DNA of 11,950 nucleotides from positions 1 to 11,950 of the forward strand of contig JAAAVE010000925.1 of the NCBI GenBank assembly GCA_015679605.1, written 5' to 3'. Position 1 is the first letter of the stretch. Each line of letters starts with the position of its first letter. The DNA comes from Podila epigama (taxonomy: Eukaryota > Mortierellomycota > Mortierellomycetes > Mortierellales > Mortierellaceae). Of this stretch, positions 1-8,487 are shown in pieces. The position numbers were made by a program, and so were the translations under genes. Below the pieces are notes generated by a model. It did not search any database. It worked only from the letters and a program-made list of their open reading frames with translations, and was not told the origin of the DNA.

Positions 1-75
1 GATGTCCCAAGGCAATGAAGCCAAAAGAATCCCTCCAAAAGAGGACAGCGAACATAGGCGTGGTGGTAAACTCAC

Positions 76-164
76 TCCTCCACCACCTTGACCGCCTCCA
101 TCACCACCATCTCCTCATCCTCCTCCTTCTCTTTCACTTCTTGACTGAATGGATGGTCGTTCAT
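76..164 (-). CDS. Candidate first exon of a gene leaving the window (weak)
   Basis: On the minus strand an ATG at 164-162 opens a highly charged frame, MNDHPFSQEVKEKEEDEE followed by MVVMEAVKVVEE. A GTGAGT donor follows at position 75, two bases before an in-frame TGA, so splicing at phase 2 would avoid the stop. The acid/lysine composition is coding-like and unlike the surrounding CT/GA runs. The product cannot be named and the next exon would lie left of the window. It may equally be chance in a purine-rich tract. Confidence 0.22.
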
Positions 165-2008
165 TGCATTTGAACCACCCTCCTTTCCCACTTTCCTACT
201 TTCCCGTAGTGCTATTGCTCAGTCATCTCGAATAAACCAATCTTCACATCACCAGGCATGAACTCGGCAAAGAGGAGGGCAAAACGGGTGAGCCCCCATG
301 GTCTTTTTTCCTCCCTCTTCCTTCTGAATTGACCTGTATTCAATACACCTGTCATGCCCCATATCATTTCAACCGTGCCTCTCTTTCCCTCTTTCTCTAC
401 TGTGTACGTGTGCGTGTGAATGTACGTCTGCAAGTGTTTATGTTTGTTCGTGTTTTTTTCTTCGTGGGTGCCTTTCTGGAAACAATTTTTGAATGTTCTC
501 TTCATCAAAGGCGTACTCTCATTGAGGTTCCGAGCAAGAAAACATACAATGACAGGAGGAGGGAGACAGTGGACAGAGTACGTGTATCTGACACTTCTCT
601 CCCAACAAGCGGATTAAACATGTCAATTCGCGATAGACATATGGACATGTAGAAAAGAGAGCAGCAGAGAATAAAAACTGGCCATACAAGACACAAATCC
701 AGTGGTCAAGGTTTACTAGTCTTCGACCATTGTCATCATCCATTAGCCAACGAATGAGCATCAATGCAGTGCTTCTTGCTACATGGAGAAATATGAGTAT
801 GACTTTTGTTTTGCAGAAACTTTGACTTTCATTTGTCATACACTCAATAACGACAACGTGGAGATCTCCTATTGTGTATTGTTTTTTTTTTTTTTTTTTT
901 TTTGAAGCAAACCTTCTTTTTCTCCACAACGCGTCCCGAGTTCCTTGATCCATCAATACGCGAAAACTCTGAATCTATCTTTTTTTTCACGCGATGCATT
1001 CATTTTTCGAATCCAAGAATCTCTCTCATACACAGATTGTTATTAGGCTATGGCTGTGCAAAAGTAAAGAGTGCAGGTGTAAAATGTTTATTGCCTTTTT
1101 CCATCCTATTCACCTACAGCTGAACCTTATATTCTCGGTGCCGATGCTTCTCTGCACAATACAAAGAACAAACGAGGTATCGGTCATAGGTAATTGCTTG
1201 CAATGTGCACGGCATAAAAAAACTCTGTGATGAGCAAGCACAGCTGCATACTCTGTTCACGCATCATCATCATAAGCTCTTGAGCAATCCCATTGTCGAG
1301 TGCAACTAAGGTAGTCTTTTTGTCATCAACATACTTGCCATTTTGTTTATCAAGTTTTTGATTTGTTTGAGAACTATCCTTCTTCAGCGCAACTCCCTTT
1401 ACTATCTCCCACCAACCTAAATGCTCGATATGTCACTCCATTTTTTTTTGTTTCTTTATCATTCCATCGACGCTACTCTCTCATTGAAAGACCAAGACAA
1501 GTCCAGCCTCTATGGACCCTCTAGCGCGCTCACTCTCAAGCACGACTCACCACAGCAGATATTGGTGGCATTACGAATACAATGCGAACATGTGCGGATA
1601 AAATGCTAATACAGTGTGTGTGAATACGAATACGAATACGAATACGGTACGAAATACGTGCAAGACAACTGAAAAACTCGGGCGAGTTGTAAAAAAATAT
1701 ATTTGTATTATGTTTATATTTATATCGGGAATCGCATGCTTTTGTGATTTTTGGAGTGTGTATACATGTAAAAAATACAAAATCATAAACATTTACATCG
1801 CAATGACTCCTCTTTTTGCTTTATATCTGTTCAAGCCAGCCTGATAAACACTTGTAGTAAAAAGAACCCAGGAGGGAACTTTCAATAGCGGCCGTAGCGG
1901 CGAGAAGAACGGGATGAACGCCTCTCGCCTGTTTTCAAGGAAAAGACACGGGAAAGATAAAAAAATCAAAAACAGGGCATGGTTCAAACAAACAAAAAAA
2001 AAAACTTA
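165..2008. other. Gene-poor intergenic stretch
   Basis: It contains T22 at 882-903, (GAATAC)4 at 1622-1645 with degenerate GTACGAAATACG after it, a TGTG/CGTG-rich patch near 400-430, and A/T-rich segments. Open frames here are short, cysteine/serine/phenylalanine-rich and do not look like proteins. I see no tRNA, rRNA or clear regulatory site. Confidence 0.6.
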
Positions 2009-2704
2009 TCAAAAAGCCATTGGGTATTCTCTCTTACCAGTAACCGTTATGCAGGTAGGCAGATGTTGGCCAACCTTGCTACACTTTCTACAATAGCGAC
2101 AATCCGCAACGTCATGCTTCTTGGAACCACAGTTACCACAGCTGGGGAACGTGGGTTGTTTGGAGGGTGGTGGACCAAGATCGGTGAAAGGTGAATACGT
2201 GGATGAATCACTCTCGAGGGGACGCTTGTTGGCTAGCTTCTTGGTTTGCTTTTTGGAGAGTTTGACGGGTGTCACTTCACGCGGCATCACTTCACGAGGT
2301 ATCACTTCACGAGGTATCGCTTCATGAGGTATCTCATCCAGTATCTCATCCAGCAATTCATCCGGCCCTTCCATCATACGCAAAAGATTGCAAAACTCGA
2401 TCAAGGTGGTAGGTCTTGGCCCATTGCTCTCCGGCTTGGTGACGCGTCGCATGACATTCATGATGGAGCGAACCTGACAACCCACGCTTCGTCGAAGTAG
2501 TTCCATGGTGTTGGCTTTGTCCTCCTCCACTTTATAGATTCTGAAGAGGTTGAGGAGTCGGTCCCCATACTCTAGATACGACTCACCCCTGAATCGACCT
2601 GCCCGAAGAACCGCGTTGACCTCGTTATTGCGTTGATGAAGTCGTGGTCTTTTCGATAAAGATATCCTCGCACATGCACCAGAGCGATCGGTGACCACTA
2701 CTGG
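2009..2704 (-). pseudogene. Gag-like protein, C-terminal part with zinc knuckles (+1 frame)
   Basis: Open frame of about 230 codons, with an in-frame stop just upstream at 2707-2705 and no ATG in its first 60 or so codons, so it is unlikely to be translated on its own. It reads HQRNNEVNAVLRAGRF, then ESYLEYGDRLLNLFRIYKV, a typical Gag capsid C-terminal pattern of multimerising helices. A proline/acidic linker with IPREV repeats and a basic SKKQTKKLANK patch follow. At the end, CGNCGSKKHDVADC (about 2140-2099) is a perfect CX2CX4HX4C zinc knuckle, and CRKCSKVGQHLPTC (about 2092-2051) is a second, irregular one (CX2CX5HX3C). No pol domain follows in the remaining 2 kb. It could be a decayed retroelement, a programmed +1 frameshift product, or a domesticated Gag gene with a small sequence error. 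Confidence 0.6.
2271..2354. repeat. Coding minisatellite: four 15-nt and two 12-nt units
   Basis: On the plus strand there are four near-identical 15-nt units (ATCACTTCACGAGGT type; 2271, 2286, 2301, 2316), followed by two 12-nt units (ATCTCATCCAGY; 2331, 2343). On the minus strand they encode the repeated peptide IPREV/MPREV/TP and LDEILDEIP in the linker before the zinc knuckles. Confidence 0.9.
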
Positions 2705-3494
2705 TTAACGTGTTTGGATTATACTTTTGAATGGCAATGTCGAGTTCATCTGAAATTTCTCGTCTCTTGGCCTCATCCACAATGCACAAGAGTAATGCGT
2801 CCTTGCATAGCACATTGAATCTCTGTTCCAACACAGCTTGGAAATGTAATTTGAATTCGTAGAGAAACACATGTGTCTTCTCAATGACTCTGTATGCCGT
2901 ATAACGGCCTTTTACAAGGACACCGAATCTCGGACTCTTGTCTGTGACAGAACAGCGTTCCTCAAGAGACTTTGTTGTCTTGACATCATCCCTTGACACA
3001 CCCCTTGTATTCCTCATATCAGCGATGGACGTGTTTGCTTCTGATCGTTGTTGACCGGATGTCCGCTCCTTGAGAAACCGGATGTTATCCTTGAGCGAAT
3101 CGATCTGTTCCCGGAGTGCAGGTGGCGCCCGTTGTCTGTTATAAGTAAACTGGTGCTCATGGTCAAGGAGTTCATCGAGTTCGTTCTCGTACACGATGAG
3201 AAGGCCGCGAAGATCTCTTAGCGTAGGAATACACGACGGATGTACACCTTCGTAATCAGGGTTGTCTTGGTATGAATCCTTTGATCTCTCGGATCGAGCT
3301 TTATCGGCTAGCTTCTTGGTCAGAGTTTTCGAGTACGCTCGACAAGGAGGAGGAGATATTGTTGGAGATGGCTGTTGCTGCTGTTGCCACCGTTCAATCA
3401 ATTCTTTACCCATTGAGATATCCTCAAAGTGGTAAGCACTCTCTTTGTTGTTATTGTAGTTGCTGTCGTAGTTGCTATTGTCGTATCTGCCCAT
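2625..3494 (-). CDS. Gag-like protein, N-terminal part
   Basis: Single open frame of 289 codons starting at an ATG in good context (ACC before, G after). The N-terminus is Asn/Tyr-rich (GRYDNSNYDSNYNNN), followed by a QQQQQ run near residue 40, a basic TKKLADK segment, and a Leu/Glu-rich, probably helical or coiled part (TLRDLRGLLIVYENELDELL). The distal third (EFKLHFQAVLEQRF, CIVDEAKRREISDELD) resembles the start of a fungal LTR-retrotransposon Gag capsid region by composition and by what follows it; this is a family-level inference. It ends at TAA within an 80-nt overlap with the next open frame, which is +1 relative to it and carries the rest of the Gag-like region. The pair therefore probably represents one gene with a frame disruption. 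It has no introns, unlike its neighbours. Confidence 0.6.
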   Translation of the reverse strand: MGRYDNSNYDSNYNNNKESAYHFEDISMGKELIERWQQQQQPSPTISPPPCRAYSKTLTKKLADKARSERSKDSYQDNPDYEGVHPSCIPTLRDLRGLLIVYENELDELLDHEHQFTYNRQRAPPALREQIDSLKDNIRFLKERTSGQQRSEANTSIADMRNTRGVSRDDVKTTKSLEERCSVTDKSPRFGVLVKGRYTAYRVIEKTHVFLYEFKLHFQAVLEQRFNVLCKDALLLCIVDEAKRREISDELDIAIQKYNPNTLTSSGHRSLWCMCEDIFIEKTTTSSTQ

Positions 3495-4054
3495 GGTGTG
3501 CGTGTGTATATAATATAGAGGGATGTTTTGTTTTGTGGGAATGACAACTTTTCAAAGAGGATATCAAGAAACGTAAACAGAATGGGGGCGGGGGGTTGAG
3601 TGGCCCGTGCAAGTGGAAAGAAGAGAGATGAAAAATGAGCATTTGTTCTGGACAAATAAACATTTTTGTGACCTGTGCGAATTGCAAAGCGGCAAGTCAA
3701 AAAAATAAAAATAAATAAACGTTCAAGTGGCGAGGATGGTGTTCCCATGCGTCATGCCTTCTCAGTTGTAGCATACTCAAGTTGTCAAACAAACTCTTCA
3801 AAAACAATGCTGCTCCTGTGATAGTGTAACGCAGTTAGGATTCATCCTCGCTTCATCCTCTATGAGCATGGGTTATTTTCGCACGCAAAAGCATATACAG
3901 AAAAACTGTATACAAATTCAAAAAAGATATAGGGGACGTTCTTTCTTTTTGGAGTTGGAGTTAGAGTAAGAGTTGGAGTTAGAGTAAGAGTTGGAGTAAG
4001 AGTTGGAGTTGGAGCTGGAGTTGGAGTTGCAAGGAGAACTCAAGAGTCATATTT
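3495..4054. other. Intergenic: USP 3' region and Gag-like gene upstream region
   Basis: It contains the hexanucleotide repeat, A/T-rich stretches including AAATAAAAATAAATAAA near 3700 and a G-rich run near 3584-3598. Small open frames on both strands have no recognisable protein character. I see no clear TG...CA long terminal repeat bracketing the Gag-like gene. Confidence 0.5.
3950..4028. repeat. Hexanucleotide repeat, TTGGAG/TAAGAG type
   Basis: About thirteen imperfect 6-nt units (TTGGAG, TTAGAG, TAAGAG) in a purine-rich plus strand. It lies 27 nt after the stop codon of the ubiquitin protease gene, so it is probably in its 3' untranslated region as a pyrimidine-rich CTCCAA/CTCTTA tract. 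It has no stop-free protein meaning in the gene's frame. Confidence 0.85.
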
Positions 4055-7000
4055 TCAACTGCGTAGACTACCAATGAACGACTTTCCACTCGAGGCACCA
4101 AAGGTCTTGGCCGCTGTAGCCAGGATCTTGGGCGTACTCTGCGCCCGCTTCAGTTTAGCGGGATCAATGGTCGAGTGAACTGTCGAAGACGAACCCGATG
4201 ATGGTTTAGAATGACTTCCTGTCCGACCACCGTGATAGGTACCATTCATTTGACCATGTCCTGTTCCACTACTACTACTCAAGCTGGACGGCATGGAATA
4301 CGGCGATGGAGACGAAGGCTCTGACCCGTTCCCGCCATAGAAATTTCCTTGCGGTGAGGCTTGAGCCACATTGGCGAATCCATCCGTGTAAACATAAGAT
4401 CCGCTTGTGATGCGTTGGCCATTCAGCATAGTTGGGTCCTGAATCTGGGTCGGACTCCTTGGGCCTCCTACAGAAGGACTACCTTGGTTGAATAATGATC
4501 CAAATCCTGCAGAAGGTCCTTGAGCCAGACTTGCATTCGGCTGCGGTGATGGCGGCTGGCGGCCAGAAGCGCTCAACTGTTGATGAATCAGTTCCTGTTG
4601 CTGTGTATGTGGCAAGAGGCCTCCATACTGGTCCAAGTCTGGGCCTGCGTTGACTGTGAATCCATTGGATGTAGGCCTCAACGCTTTGGGTGTCATTGCT
4701 GCCTGTTGTTGAAGTTGCTGTTGTACCCACTGCAATGGCGCAATGGTGTTCATATCGAGATCCCTAGCCTGGTAAAACAACACGTATCCCGATCCTAGTT
4801 GAGAAGAGTCGCCAAAGTACTTGCTAATATCTGACTCGTCGATTGTCTATTGAGAATAGACATGGATAGGGTTGGTGGGAATGTTAGGTCCTTTTTTTTC
4901 TGCAGATATCAAAAAATTACCACATAGCTCAAGAGCCAACTTCATGCATGCATCTCATCTCTGTTACCTCAACAGTTTCGTCGTCAAAGAGGAGCCACCG
5001 GTCCTCATTCTTGACCACTGCGACATAGTGTCCATGATGTGGCCCGCTTCCAATGTGGACTACAAATGCATTAAGGTCGTAAATACGGTCGGGGTCCTCC
5101 ATGTCATCGACGGTATTGAAAAGTCTCAACTCCATGGGAAACGACACTCTGTATGAAAGCTTGACATATTTCTGAAGAGCCTCCTGGTATTTGAACCTCT
5201 TGAGATGGAGTGATAGAATATTGGGCAACACTTGAATCTTCATCCTAGACAATGCATTGCAAAAATGGGATGTCAGTTCACAAAAAAAAAAGAATATCGT
5301 TGGCAGTTTTGACTTGACACTATGGGACATGACGGTCGCTCGCTGACACTTTGGGTCAAAGAAACCAAAGACAAAAAAAAAATTACCTCTTCTCGGCCTC
5401 CTGGAGCCCACAGCATTCATCGCAGTAAAACTTGTCTTTGTGGCAAAGCATCTCGGAAGCAGAAAACTGTCGTAGACAGCTGGTCACGGAAGAGTTTTGT
5501 TCAATATCCAACGACAAGTCCATAAACGATTCTGCTCTGTTTGTAGTCTAAACTCATAAATAATGTACATATAGTACATATAAATGTGTTAGCTGTCGAT
5601 GCATGCAATGACATTCAAAGATGCGTACAATCCACAAGTTATCATTATAATTGTGATCCTTTACCTTTTCACATGTGAGGCACTTGATCTCGTTTGTAAG
5701 TTGACCTTCAAACAGCTTTTGAACCCACACCTTTTCCTTTGGTTTTGGTGGTGTTTTTTCTGATTGGATCGACGAGCGGTCACCAATCGACTCGCCACCC
5801 CCAAGTCCCTTGGAGTCATCTTGACCGGTCGAGGCAGACGAGCTGATGTCGGTCCCATTGATTCTGATACGGACTTCATCGCCACCATTCGTCGTCATGG
5901 ACATGTCAAATGAAGAGTCGGATCCACGACTATGATCATTTGCTTCTCTTGTCTCATGGCCGCCTTCCTGTGTCTCGTTCGTATTCGAGGTCACTGTTGC
6001 TGCTGGGTTTCCTTGCGCGATAGCTCCATTGGTACCATTCAGCGCCGGTTTGGGCAAAGGTTCTTCTATCTCCTTTCCGTTCGCTTTGACATCTGCCTCA
6101 ATATCCTCTGAAATGCTGCTGATGATGAACATTAAAAACTCGTGCGCATCCTGATGCATTGAACTTCTGAAGAGCTCTATTATATGTACGTAATATATGT
6201 TCCGTTTGTTTGCACATTCAGAGGTAAAAAGCAGGTCATGTTAGTTATATGTACAATGTAACTACAGTCTGCAGTATCGAAAGTAGCCCAAAAGAAAAAA
6301 AGAGATTGACAATGCATCATCAAAAGTTCGCTTCAGTTTACCGTTCTCCTTTTTGACCTTTGCAACAAAGGCTGTCGGTGTAAAGTACTGCGTCTTCTTT
6401 GAATGGTTCTGGATACGGTAGAACAAGTCCTGGAGACAGAGGAACATGTTCTCTTGAGGAGCAGAGTCTGGGTCGGGTCCTCCTCCATTGGGTAACAGGT
6501 TACCGACAAGGTTGGCTCTTGGAGTGGAGACACCTGATGTCGAGACTGCAGAGGATGTTCCTGAAGACGAAGATGCGACAGCACCCGTGTTGCTTTGGTC
6601 CCGCTGATGGTTCCTGCCTATAGCCGCTGAGAGAGTCCCATTGGAGTAAGGTGTCCCACTTGACGATGCTGCTTGCGGTCCAAAGTATGAGGACGAGTTG
6701 CTGCTGATGCTAAAGGAAGGAGTGGCTGGAGTCAATGGGAACTGGGGTCCCATTGTGCCAGTGCCATTTTGGTAGGCAAGAACGCATTCTCGGAAAGGAC
6801 GGCAATAGTAGAGTGCCTGGAGGATCGAGTTGCAGTAGCTATTGTTTTGTTGAAAGGGTAGAAAGGGGAGGGGGGGATAGCCGACAGTTAGGACAAGGAT
6901 GGGCGATGTTTTTCTATTTAAATACTTTTCAGTTGTTGAAGGATGAATATTTACGCCATTACCAAGTGTTACCAAACTATTGAGCATAGGAGGAGTTTAA

Positions 7001-7721
7001 GAACGGAGAAGAAAGGACCGAGCACAGCAAATGAAAAAAGCGTCGAGACCAATGGAAGAGTGTAAATGAAGTTTAGCATCATTGCATGGTGCAAACAGAG
7101 AATTCGGCTCAAGGTTGAAAGTGTCATGCAACAACAAAAAAAAACTCTCACAATGCCAGACTCACATTCTCTAGACCAATGGGCACATCATTCGTAGGCG
7201 GCTTCTCCTCTTGGCCCTATGTTGTTTGTTCCAGTGAGTAGAGTAGTGAGTGCGTCTTGTTAGCTTTGGTTGGTCTCTTTGCATCACTCACTCACTCACT
7301 CACTCACTCACTCGCATACTACGCATGCTGATGCCCATTGTGGAGCTCGTCTTTTCTTTGTGTCTTTTTCTTTTTCTTTTCTTTCACTTCCAAACTCTGT
7401 AACATCCAATCAAGCCTGAGAGCACTTTTTTTTTTGTGTTGGGCGTTCTTTTCGTCCCATCAATGGTATCGACTTTTCTCTTTTGTTTTTTTTTTTCTGT
7501 TTCTGCAATAACCGTTTGGGTCGACCTGGTTCCTTTTTGTCCTTTATTTTTTGTTTTTTGTTGTTGCTGTTTGTTGCTGTTGTTGTAAACCTCCTTTCTG
7601 ACTTAGTGGTAAAAAGAACACACATGAATACAATAAAATAGTATTAAAACGAAAAAGAAAGAAACAATACAAAAAAAAATTAAAGAAAACTTACCACACC
7701 CATCCATTTCAATAATGCCAT
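4055..7721 (-). CDS. UBP9: Ubiquitin-specific protease, Ubp9/CreB/USP12-46 type, 8 exons
   Basis: Cysteine protease that removes ubiquitin from proteins. Exons in transcript order: 7721-7695, 7216-7166, 6976-6963, 6838-6342, 6176-5665, 5547-5387, 5244-4968, 4846-4055. All introns are GT-AG and all phases agree, giving 776 residues. Visible landmarks: Cys box GLENFGNTCYCNS with nucleophile Cys31; [16 protein letters not shown] (about 195-210); WVQKLFEG (347-354); zinc-finger pairs Cys362/Cys365 and Cys409/Cys412; catalytic His493 in HHGHYVAVV and Asp508 in [23 protein letters not shown] closes the fold. Two low-complexity inserts (about 57-158, Ser/Gly/Asn-rich; about 223-344, acidic) interrupt the catalytic domain, and a Gln/Ser/Pro-rich tail of about 230 residues follows it. 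Relatives act with WD40 partners, such as CreC for CreB in Aspergillus carbon repression; that role here is inference. The first exon is the least certain part: an alternative 27-nt exon at 7338-7312 also fits. The family assignment is secure. Confidence 0.93.
6963..6976 (-). other. 14-nt microexon carrying the USP Cys box
   Basis: Third exon of the protease gene. It is preceded by the acceptor CTCAATAG and followed by the donor GTAATG. It encodes Phe-Gly-Asn-Thr plus the first two bases (TG) of the catalytic cysteine codon; the final C comes from the next exon at 6838, whose acceptor CAATAG follows a good CTAAC branch site. The previous exon ends GGT CTA GAG AAT before GTGAGT. Only this arrangement gives the GLEN-FGNTC-YCNS sequence expected of USP12/46-type enzymes. 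Reading straight through the neighbouring DNA gives LVTLGNG, which lacks the cysteine. Confidence 0.88.
7285..7312. repeat. (CACT)7 tetranucleotide microsatellite
   Basis: Seven perfect tandem CACT units. On the transcribed minus strand the array reads as repeated GTGAGT, a consensus-like 5' splice site at every unit. It lies in the first intron of the protease gene, or touches the end of the alternative first exon. Confidence 0.9.
7312..7338 (-). other. Alternative first coding exon of the USP gene
   Basis: ATG in a good context (ACA before, G after) followed by nine codons reading MGISMRSMR, then a GTGAGT donor. It is 27 nt in phase 0, so it can join the acceptor at 7217/7216 in frame, exactly as the exon at 7721-7695 can. 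I prefer the upstream exon (MALLKWMGV, donor GTAAGT) because its Lys-Trp-hydrophobic start resembles the yeast Ubp9 N-terminus and because the donor here is formed by a microsatellite, which is commonly intronic. Both could be used as alternative transcripts. Confidence 0.4.
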
Positions 7722-8109
7722 AACCTTTGAATGTTTGGGTTTCGAATGATTGTGGTTTTAATGCCCCAGGCGACGGAAACAGAACAATAAAAAAACAAAA
7801 CAAAAAGAGAGGTGGAAAGACTGCTGCTTTGCTACCCGATGCTGCTACAGTCTTGAGGCATCAAAATAGATGAGTTTTTCCGTTAACGGTTGGGGTATAG
7901 AAAATAAGAAATGTAAGAAAAAAAAGAAACAAGGATGTACATTAGAAAAAGAGGGAAATAGCGTCAAGACAATGTCAGGTTCAAGAGTAATGCTGAGGTG
8001 AGTGGTTGTGTGTGTATGTGTGTGTGAGTGTGTTTGCATGTACTTGATGTTTGAAATGCTGGAATGTCCTGTGCTGGAATGTCCTGTTTTTTTATGCCAA
8101 ATGACCGTG

Positions 8110-8170
8110 GGAGAAGAAGAAGGTGGAGAAGGAGAAGAAGAAGGAGAAGGAGAAGGAGGAGAAGAAGGTG
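8110..8170. repeat. GAAGGA-type trinucleotide tract
   Basis: Imperfect GAA/GGA/GGT triplets for about 60 nt. It is pyrimidine-rich on the strand that is transcribed in the neighbouring genes. Confidence 0.85.
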
Positions 8171-8306
8171 TGACGAGAAGGAATGTGTCAAAAGGGAGAA
8201 TGAGAAGAAATGAATGTGAACCAATGAAAGTTGGCATGGGACGAATAAAATAAAACGACAACCAGATAAATTAAATTAAAAAATTATCCAAAGCAAAAAC
8301 TTATTC

Positions 8307-8354
8307 GTCCATTGTGTCCATTGTGTCCATTGTGTCCATTAATGTGTCCATTGT
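8307..8354. repeat. 9-nt tandem repeat GTCCATTGT
   Basis: Three perfect GTCCATTGT units (8307, 8316, 8325), a fourth interrupted by an AAT insertion, and a fifth perfect unit at 8346. It is about 135-180 nt past the SKT5-like stop codon, so it may be in its 3' untranslated region or just beyond. Confidence 0.9.
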
Positions 8355-8487
8355 GTGGAGAACAAAAAAAAAGTTGCATGCATTCATGTATGACCACTGC
8401 TGTCATGTAATCCACTCGTTCATCCACTCACAATATACAACAATACCAAAAAACACTTCAAGCTGAGGATAAAAAAAATCAACATTA

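Larger units (their letters stand above)
7722..8487. other. Intergenic: USP upstream and SKT5 3' region
   Basis: This is the spacer between the two tandem minus-strand host genes, so it should hold the USP promoter and the SKT5 3' untranslated region. It contains a TG-rich microsatellite (about 8001-8035), a direct repeat GCTGGAATGTCCTGT (two copies, about 8058-8087), a GAA/GGA tract (8110-8170) and a 9-nt tandem repeat (8307-8354). Minus-strand open frames across 7845-8261 are Ser/Pro and His/Thr repeats produced by these microsatellites. Confidence 0.6.

Noticed and set aside
165-182. tRNA B-box-like GGTTCAAATGC on the minus strand
   Set aside because: No matching T-arm stem, A box, anticodon arm or acceptor stem around it.
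519-956. 145-codon minus-strand open frame
   Set aside because: It runs through T22 (giving poly-Lys) and has Cys/Leu-rich composition with no domain character.
1004-1015. TTTTCGAATCC resembling a tRNA B box on the plus strand
   Set aside because: No A box or cloverleaf upstream; the flank is a T-run.
2580-2595. GTGAGT donor-like site inside the Gag-like frame
   Set aside because: The Gag-like pattern (GRFRGESYLEYGDRLLNLF) continues straight through it, so it is coding, not an intron start.
6262-6987. Uninterrupted reading through the USP 5' part (starting [11 protein letters not shown] and ending at 6262)
   Set aside because: It replaces the Cys box with intron sequence at 6839-6962 and runs past the donor at 6341; the spliced version restores GLENFGNTCYCNS and [17 protein letters not shown].
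7845-8261. Minus-strand open frame with Ser/Pro and His/Thr repeats
   Set aside because: Explained by GAA/GGA and TG microsatellites; no conserved sequence.
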